DNA of 64,000 nucleotides, from the NCBI RefSeq assembly GCF_000331735.1, contig NC_020126.1:3534001-3598000 (forward strand), read 5' to 3'. Within the stretch, counting starts at the first letter, position 1, and every line of letters starts with the position of its first letter. This stretch comes from Myxococcus stipitatus DSM 14675. GTDB lineage: Bacteria; Myxococcota; Myxococcia; Myxococcales; Myxococcaceae. A model generated the notes under the pieces. The model was not told the DNA's origin. It searched no databases and saw only the letters and a list, made by a program, of their open reading frames with translations. Of the stretch, positions 60,355 to 64,000 are shown piece after piece. The position numbers and the translations under genes are program-made.

Positions 60355-60394
60355 CGCCAGCGGGAGGCAACTGGCGGGGCGTCGGACCGATAAT
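60355..60394 (+). promoter_or_regulatory. Inverted repeat and GATAAT/FliA-like -10 before the T3SS genes
   Basis: CGCCAG (60355-60360) and CTGGCG (60371-60376) form an inverted repeat. It is followed by CCGATAAT (60387-60394), which can be read as a sigma-70 -10 (GATAAT) or as the CCGATAA core of a FliA-type -10. The -35 region is weak in either reading. Confidence 0.35.
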
Positions 60395-60457
60395 GGGGAA
60401 AAGAGCACTGGATCATCCAGAGTCTCTGTCAACTTCTCGCAGCGCCTGGAGGATGTA

Positions 60458-61027
60458 ATGGCGAAGATCGACAACATGATGGGCCCCAGCGTCCGGCTTT
60501 CGACCCACGTCACGACGGCGCGGCAGACTCCGAACACGGGCTTCGGCGCGCGTCTCCAGAACGGCCTGAACAGCGCCGCGGGTGCCGTGGGCACGGGCGT
60601 GGGCGCGGTGGCGGGCATGATTCCCGGCGGGCAGATTGTGTCCGCGGCGGTCTCCTCGGTCCACACCCTGTCCAACTCCAGCGGTTCGGGCGCCGGCCCC
60701 TACGCGGGCGTGATGAGCACGGCGGTGGGCGTGGGCGGCGGCGGCATGGCGCCCTCCGTGGGCGGCGCGGGCGTGGGCATCGGCGGCGTGACGGGTGGAC
60801 TGGGCGGCAACGTGGCCGGCATGGGCGGCAACCCCGTCAGCCCCAACGGCAGCGCGGCTGACAGCGTCAACGGCAATTTCTCGCTGAACCAGATGGCGGC
60901 GGAGAACTCGAAGCTGCTGAACCTCCAGGCGGCCATCCAGCAGGAGTCGCAGACGTTCACGGCGATTTCCAACGTGATGAAGTCGCGGCACGATTGCATC
61001 AAGAACTCCATCAGCAACGTCCGCTGA
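60458..61027 (+). CDS. Gly-rich T3SS-associated protein, candidate filament or secreted component
   Basis: 189 residues, no signal peptide. The middle (about 45-135) is very rich in Gly, Ala, Ser and Val (AVGVGGGGMAPSVGGAGVGIGG). The end is a conserved-looking helix, LLNLQAAIQQESQTFTAISNVMKSRHDCIKNSISNVR, of the sort found at the C terminus of exported T3SS needle- or filament-like subunits. GGAGG precedes the ATG. It opens the cluster, followed by a TPR chaperone-like gene, as exported subunits often are. SctF or EspA-like identity is inference. Confidence 0.6.
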   Translation: MAKIDNMMGPSVRLSTHVTTARQTPNTGFGARLQNGLNSAAGAVGTGVGAVAGMIPGGQIVSAAVSSVHTLSNSSGSGAGPYAGVMSTAVGVGGGGMAPSVGGAGVGIGGVTGGLGGNVAGMGGNPVSPNGSAADSVNGNFSLNQMAAENSKLLNLQAAIQQESQTFTAISNVMKSRHDCIKNSISNVR

Positions 61028-61117
61028 GCCCTCGGGGCCACGCGGGCGCGAGCCCGGAGGGGAGGGAGGCGGCGCCGCTTCCCTCCACGCCGGGCGAGGA
61101 AAGGAAGAGCGAAGTCC

Positions 61118-61552
61118 ATGGCGGAGAGCGTCTCGGAGATCTCGAACAGCCTGGTTCCCCTCGGGCGCCAGCAGGCCATGGTGTTGCTGGAGGCCGGCTA
61201 CCTGTGGCTGGACATGGGGCAGTTCGACAAGGCGAAGGAGATCTTCTCCGGCGCCGCGGCGCTGATGCCCAAGAGCGAGGTGCCGCAGCTGGGGCTGGGC
61301 GCCGTGGAGTTCGCGCAGGGCCGGCACGACAAGGCGCTGCAGGCGTACCGCTCCGCGCAGCGGTTGGCGCCGCAGGCCTCGCTGCCTCGGGCCCACGTGG
61401 GCGAGGCGCTCCTGTTCCTGGGCAAGGTCCCGGAGGCGCTCAAGGAGCTCAAGGCGGCCATCGACCTGGAGCCCGAAGGTGATGGGGCCCGTCTGGCGCA
61501 GGCGCTCATCCAGGCGAAGGAAGCGGGGGTCCTGCCTCCCGCGAAGAAGTAG
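61118..61552 (+). CDS. TPR protein, T3SS chaperone-like
   Basis: 144 residues with three TPR pairs: MVLLEAGYLWLDMGQFDKAKEIF, VPQLGLGAVEFAQGRHDKALQAY and LPRAHVGEALLFLGKVPEALKEL. Size and repeat number match SycD/LcrH class II chaperones and PscG/YscG-type needle chaperones. Its place, 90 bases after the Gly-rich candidate, suggests it binds that protein before export. Cytoplasmic. Which client it holds cannot be told from sequence. Confidence 0.72.
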   Translation: MAESVSEISNSLVPLGRQQAMVLLEAGYLWLDMGQFDKAKEIFSGAAALMPKSEVPQLGLGAVEFAQGRHDKALQAYRSAQRLAPQASLPRAHVGEALLFLGKVPEALKELKAAIDLEPEGDGARLAQALIQAKEAGVLPPAKK

Positions 61553-61574
61553 GGGCAGGAGGAGAGGTTCACCC

Positions 61575-61970
61575 ATGGCTGTCGGTGGCGTTGGACGAGG
61601 AGGCGGGAAGGGGCGCGCCGGTGGCGCGAAGGGGGCGTCGTCCGCGGGCCCCACCGGGGGCGCGGGCTTCGGCGCCCGGGTGGACAAGTCGGAATCACTC
61701 GTGGGCGTTTCGGGTCTGGTAGGCTCCAGCAACGTCCAGGGCCCCCAGGCCGCGGATCCGGTCGCCGCACAGGCGAAGGCCATTGCCCGCGGGCTGAAGA
61801 ACGGGGGCTTCAAGAGCAAGGAAGAGGCGACCCGGGCGTTGGTCGCCGAAGTCCTGAAGGAGAAGCTGCGCATGAAGTCTTCCTCCCTCACCACGAAGAT
61901 CGCGGACGCCTTGCAGGATGACCCGAGGCTGAACCAGGTACTCGAGCGGCTGTGGTCCAAGGCCGAGTGA
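61575..61970 (+). CDS. Small T3SS-cluster protein, unknown function
   Basis: 131 residues from the ATG at 61575 (AGGAGGAGAGG upstream). The first 50 residues are Gly/Ala/Ser-rich and basic. The rest is helical (ADPVAAQAKAIARGLKNG, SKEEATRALVAEVLKEKLR, LTTKIADALQDDPRLNQVLERLW). No signal peptide. The disordered start and helical end recall exported or gating proteins. It lies between the chaperone-like gene and the sigma factor, with 22- and 7-base gaps. Confidence 0.65.
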   Translation: MAVGGVGRGGGKGRAGGAKGASSAGPTGGAGFGARVDKSESLVGVSGLVGSSNVQGPQAADPVAAQAKAIARGLKNGGFKSKEEATRALVAEVLKEKLRMKSSSLTTKIADALQDDPRLNQVLERLWSKAE

Positions 61971-61977
61971 GCAGCGC

Positions 61978-62814
61978 TTGCCACTGGGCGAAGACAGAAA
62001 GGCCATTCTCACCAAGTACGGCCCCTACGTTCGGTCCCTCGCGGCGACCGTGCGCAAGCAGTTCAACGCCCAGCTCGAGCTGGACGAGCTGCTGGCATAC
62101 GGACAGATAGGGCTCCTGGAAGCGGCGGAGCGGTTCGACCCCAAGGTCGGTGCCAACTTCCTGACCTTCGCGCACTACCGCATCAAGGGCGCCATCTTCG
62201 ACGGCCTGAGGAAGATGGGGGTGTTGCGGGGTTCGGACGCGCGAAACGCGTTCGTGGGAGAGCGGGCGGCGGCGTATCTGGGCAATTTGTCGGACCGCGA
62301 GTCGGGTTCAAGCAACCGCGGCAGCTCATTCGACGATGATGTCAGTGACATCTCGGATGCGGTGCAGGGGTTGGCGATGGTGTTCGCCTCCAGTCTGGAG
62401 GGGGCGGACAGCTCCGGGTACATGGATGAGTCCCTCCCAGCCGATGTCCGGCTGGAGATGGAGCAGCTGAAGACGCGGGTGCGGGCGGCGATCGAGAAGC
62501 TCCCCGAGAAGGAGCGAAAGCTCCTCCAGGGGTATTACTTCCAGGGCAAGACGCTGGAAGATGCCGGGGCGGAAATCGGGCAGTCGAAGAGTTGGGCCTC
62601 GCGGCTTCATGCGCGAGCCATCGACCGGCTCAAGGAACTCTTGAACGAGGAGGAGGAACTTCCTCCCACCTCGACGGATGCAAGGAGGCTGTCACATGGC
62701 GGGTCCGATGGCGGGCGTCTCCGCGGCGCAGGTGGCTCAGCAAAAGCTGCAGGATCAGAGCGTCCAGCAGACGAACAAGCAGGGCGTGTCGAAGTTCGAC
62801 GGAGTTCTCGCTGA
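61978..62814 (+). CDS. FliA/WhiG-like sigma factor inside the T3SS operon
   Basis: 278 residues from TTG at 61978, the only start after the in-frame stop at 61930. Region 2: AATVRKQFNAQLELDELLAYGQIGLLEAAERFDP and FLTFAHYRIKGAIFDGLRKMG (about 23-80). Region 4: AIEKLPEKERKLLQGYYFQGKTLEDAGAEIGQSKSWASRLHARAIDRL (about 175-222). This is the sigma-28 (FliA) group, normally flagellar. The usual end would be near residue 235; the frame continues 43 more residues through the start of sctI, giving a Gly/Arg/Ser tail. It probably times expression of exported subunits. Confidence 0.85.
   Translation: MPLGEDRKAILTKYGPYVRSLAATVRKQFNAQLELDELLAYGQIGLLEAAERFDPKVGANFLTFAHYRIKGAIFDGLRKMGVLRGSDARNAFVGERAAAYLGNLSDRESGSSNRGSSFDDDVSDISDAVQGLAMVFASSLEGADSSGYMDESLPADVRLEMEQLKTRVRAAIEKLPEKERKLLQGYYFQGKTLEDAGAEIGQSKSWASRLHARAIDRLKELLNEEEELPPTSTDARRLSHGGSDGGRLRGAGGSAKAAGSERPADEQAGRVEVRRSSR
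62682..62688 (+). promoter_or_regulatory. Shine-Dalgarno that sets the sctI start inside the sigma gene
   Basis: AAGGAGG seven bases before the ATG at 62696. It is the strongest site in the neighbourhood and shows that sctI starts 119 bases before the sigma frame ends. Confidence 0.8.
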
Positions 62815-63247
62815 CAAGGCGCAGGGCGCCGGTCAGGTCGACGCGACCCAGGGTGTGAACAAGGCCCAGGCGACCCAGAAGACGGACGCCGTGCGCCAGG
62901 TGGAGACCGTCAACAAGACGGAGAAGGCCGCCCTCAACAAGGTGAACGCGGCCGCCACCCAGCCTGTGTCCGCGAAGGCCGCGGAGCCCGTTGCCGCCAA
63001 GACGGAGACGGGGAAGACGGGCAAGACCTCCGACATGATGTCGCAGGTGATTGGCGACCTGGAGAAGGGCCAGGGCAACCTGGAGAAGATCATCTCCCAG
63101 GCCTCCAGCGGCAAGCAGTTCTCCAACGCCGAGCTGTTGTCGCTCCAGGCGTCCATGTATCAGTACACGCAGCAGTTGGACCTGACGAGCAAGGTGGTGG
63201 AGAAGGCCACCACGGGTCTCAAGGACGTCGTCAAGACGCAGGTCTGA
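62696..63247 (+). CDS. sctI: T3SS inner-rod protein SctI
   Basis: 183 residues. A disordered front half rich in Gln, Lys, Thr and Ala is followed by the SctI/YscI/HrpB signature: IISQASSGKQFSNAELLSLQASMYQYTQQLDLTSKVVEKATTGLKDVVKTQV, where ELLSLQ, Y-x2-QLDL-x-SKVVEKAT and the final QV match the family. SctI polymerises at the base of the needle and is itself exported. Longer than most SctI (about 110-150), due to the front half. It overlaps the sigma gene by 119 bases and precedes sctJ by 102. Confidence 0.85.
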   Translation: MAGPMAGVSAAQVAQQKLQDQSVQQTNKQGVSKFDGVLADKAQGAGQVDATQGVNKAQATQKTDAVRQVETVNKTEKAALNKVNAAATQPVSAKAAEPVAAKTETGKTGKTSDMMSQVIGDLEKGQGNLEKIISQASSGKQFSNAELLSLQASMYQYTQQLDLTSKVVEKATTGLKDVVKTQV

Positions 63248-63277
63248 TTCACTCCACGTCCTCGGTGGCGCTTGACG

Positions 63278-63312
63278 AAGGGCGACCTCTCCTGGTTGGA
63301 GGGGGCGCCCTT
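63278..63312 (+). terminator. Hairpin between sctI and sctJ
   Basis: AAGGGCG (63278-63284) pairs with CGCCCTT (63306-63312), with further pairing inside (CCTC/GAGG), followed by CCGCGTTTTCC. It may partly separate expression of sctJ from the upstream genes. Confidence 0.6.
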
Positions 63313-63349
63313 CCGCGTTTTCCGAGGCCCTAGTAAGCTCCCCCCGCCC

Positions 63350-64000
63350 ATGATTCGCCGACCGCAAGCGTTCGCCGCCCCGCTTCTCGCCCTCGTGCTC
63401 GTGACGGGTTGTCACATCGAGCTCCAGCACGAGTTGAGCGAGGCGGACGCGAACGAAATCTACGTCCTGCTCAGCAAGAACGGCATCAACGCGAAGAAGG
63501 AGAAGGAGGAGGGCGGCAACGAGGTGCGGTTCATGATCACCGTGCCCAAGACCGACGCCGCCGAGGCCGCGGAGCTGCTCAAGCTCAACTCGCTTCCCCG
63601 ACCGGTGGAGAAGGGCCTGTCCCACTTCGCCAAGGGAAGCATGGTCCCCACCGCCACGGAGGAGCGCGCGATGCTCCTGAAGGCCATGGCGGGGGAGGTC
63701 TCCAACGCGCTCAACCAGATTGACGGGGTGCTGGAGGCCCGCGCCATCGTCAGCGTGCCGGAGAACAACGACCTGACGCAGCCGGAGAACAAGCCGATGC
63801 CGTCCGCGTCCGTGTTCATCAAGTACCGCGTGGGCGAGGGTGGCAAGGCGCCCATCGACGAGGCTCGCGTGAAGGAGTTCGTCGCCGCCGCGGTGCCGGA
63901 GCTCCGGCCGGAGGCGGTGCGGGTGTTGATGACGGCCGCGCAGGGACCCAAGGCGGAGAAGACGGACGAGAACCGCCAGCAGGACGTGCTGGGGCTGCGG
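63350..64000 (+). CDS. sctJ: T3SS inner-membrane ring lipoprotein SctJ (cut by window end)
   Basis: 217 residues visible, frame open to the last base. Lipoprotein signal FAAPLLALVLVTGC (Cys21), then the YscJ/FliF ring-building domains: ELQHELSEADANEIYVLLSKNGI, KTDAAEAAELLKLNSLPRP, EVSNALNQIDGVLEARAIVSVPE and ASVFIKYRV. SctJ forms the inner ring of the T3SS basal body. There is no Shine-Dalgarno sequence; TAGTAA at 63331-63336 could be a -10 giving a leader of about 7 bases. The missing part should hold the C-terminal membrane helix. Confidence 0.92.
   Translation, partial: MIRRPQAFAAPLLALVLVTGCHIELQHELSEADANEIYVLLSKNGINAKKEKEEGGNEVRFMITVPKTDAAEAAELLKLNSLPRPVEKGLSHFAKGSMVPTATEERAMLLKAMAGEVSNALNQIDGVLEARAIVSVPENNDLTQPENKPMPSASVFIKYRVGEGGKAPIDEARVKEFVAAAVPELRPEAVRVLMTAAQGPKAEKTDENRQQDVLGLR

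Noticed and set aside
62684-62814. Separate domain at the C terminus of the FliA-like sigma factor
   Set aside because: The segment is the out-of-frame reading of the sctI start; its Gly/Arg/Ser composition shows no domain, so it is more likely a readthrough tail.

Overview
The window is about 70% GC, densely coded, with many GTG and some TTG starts. It carries families typical of Myxococcales: a DUF2381 protein beside a membrane Ser/Thr kinase, an ADOP-type giant permease, many lipoproteins, and the start of a non-flagellar type III secretion (T3SS) locus. I read it as a chromosomal segment of a myxobacterium of the Myxococcus/Corallococcus/Archangium type. This rests on gene content, not on any database search. 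I saw no rRNA, tRNA, CRISPR array, prophage or insertion sequence.

Layout. 1-5.7 kb: the end of a DUF5996-like gene, a tandem array grown from the 3' end of the next gene, two lipoprotein genes, an ECF sigma / zinc-finger anti-sigma / Spy-like operon, and a peroxiredoxin. 6-9 kb: a kinase fused to a second secreted-type domain, and its DUF2381 partner. 9-18 kb: an orphan DNA methyltransferase, a 2OG dioxygenase-like gene, a dicarboxylate symporter, an FKBP-type isomerase, an OPT transporter, an outer-membrane protein and an ADOP permease. 18-24.6 kb: an ABC-F ATPase, a mitochondrial-like EF-G, two small genes and the soluble transhydrogenase. 24.6-33 kb: a double alpha/beta hydrolase, a beta-helix lipoprotein, an rRNA pseudouridine synthase, a trypsin-like lipoprotein, an ABHD18-like hydrolase and a DUF1028 protein. 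33-42.3 kb: TrmJ, then alpha-2-macroglobulin followed directly by PBP1C. 42.3-51.7 kb: a CotH-kinase lipoprotein, a large metalloprotease/propeller/barrel protein, an LVIVD lipoprotein and a low-complexity secreted protein. 51.9-59 kb: a six-gene operon (GbsR-like regulator, ABC ATPase, two FtsX-type permeases, LolA-like carrier, outer-membrane barrel) behind a perfect-armed dyad operator. 60-64 kb: the opening of a T3SS locus (Gly-rich export candidate, TPR chaperone-like protein, FliA-like sigma factor, SctI, SctJ cut by the window end).

Strongest unusual signals. (1) Two genes have tandem arrays of their own 3' ends just past the stop codon (190-807 and 50167-50462), and a third locus (31497-31822) may be the same. 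(2) An identical 24-nt segment encoding the octapeptide EDALFGED occurs in a permease and in the outer-membrane protein of the same operon, suggesting a shared docking motif. (3) A FliA-like sigma factor lies inside a T3SS operon, and its tail is read through the start of sctI. (4) A three-part protein joins an HELAH metalloprotease, a propeller and an outer-membrane barrel. (5) A trypsin-like gene carries two apparent compensating frameshifts.
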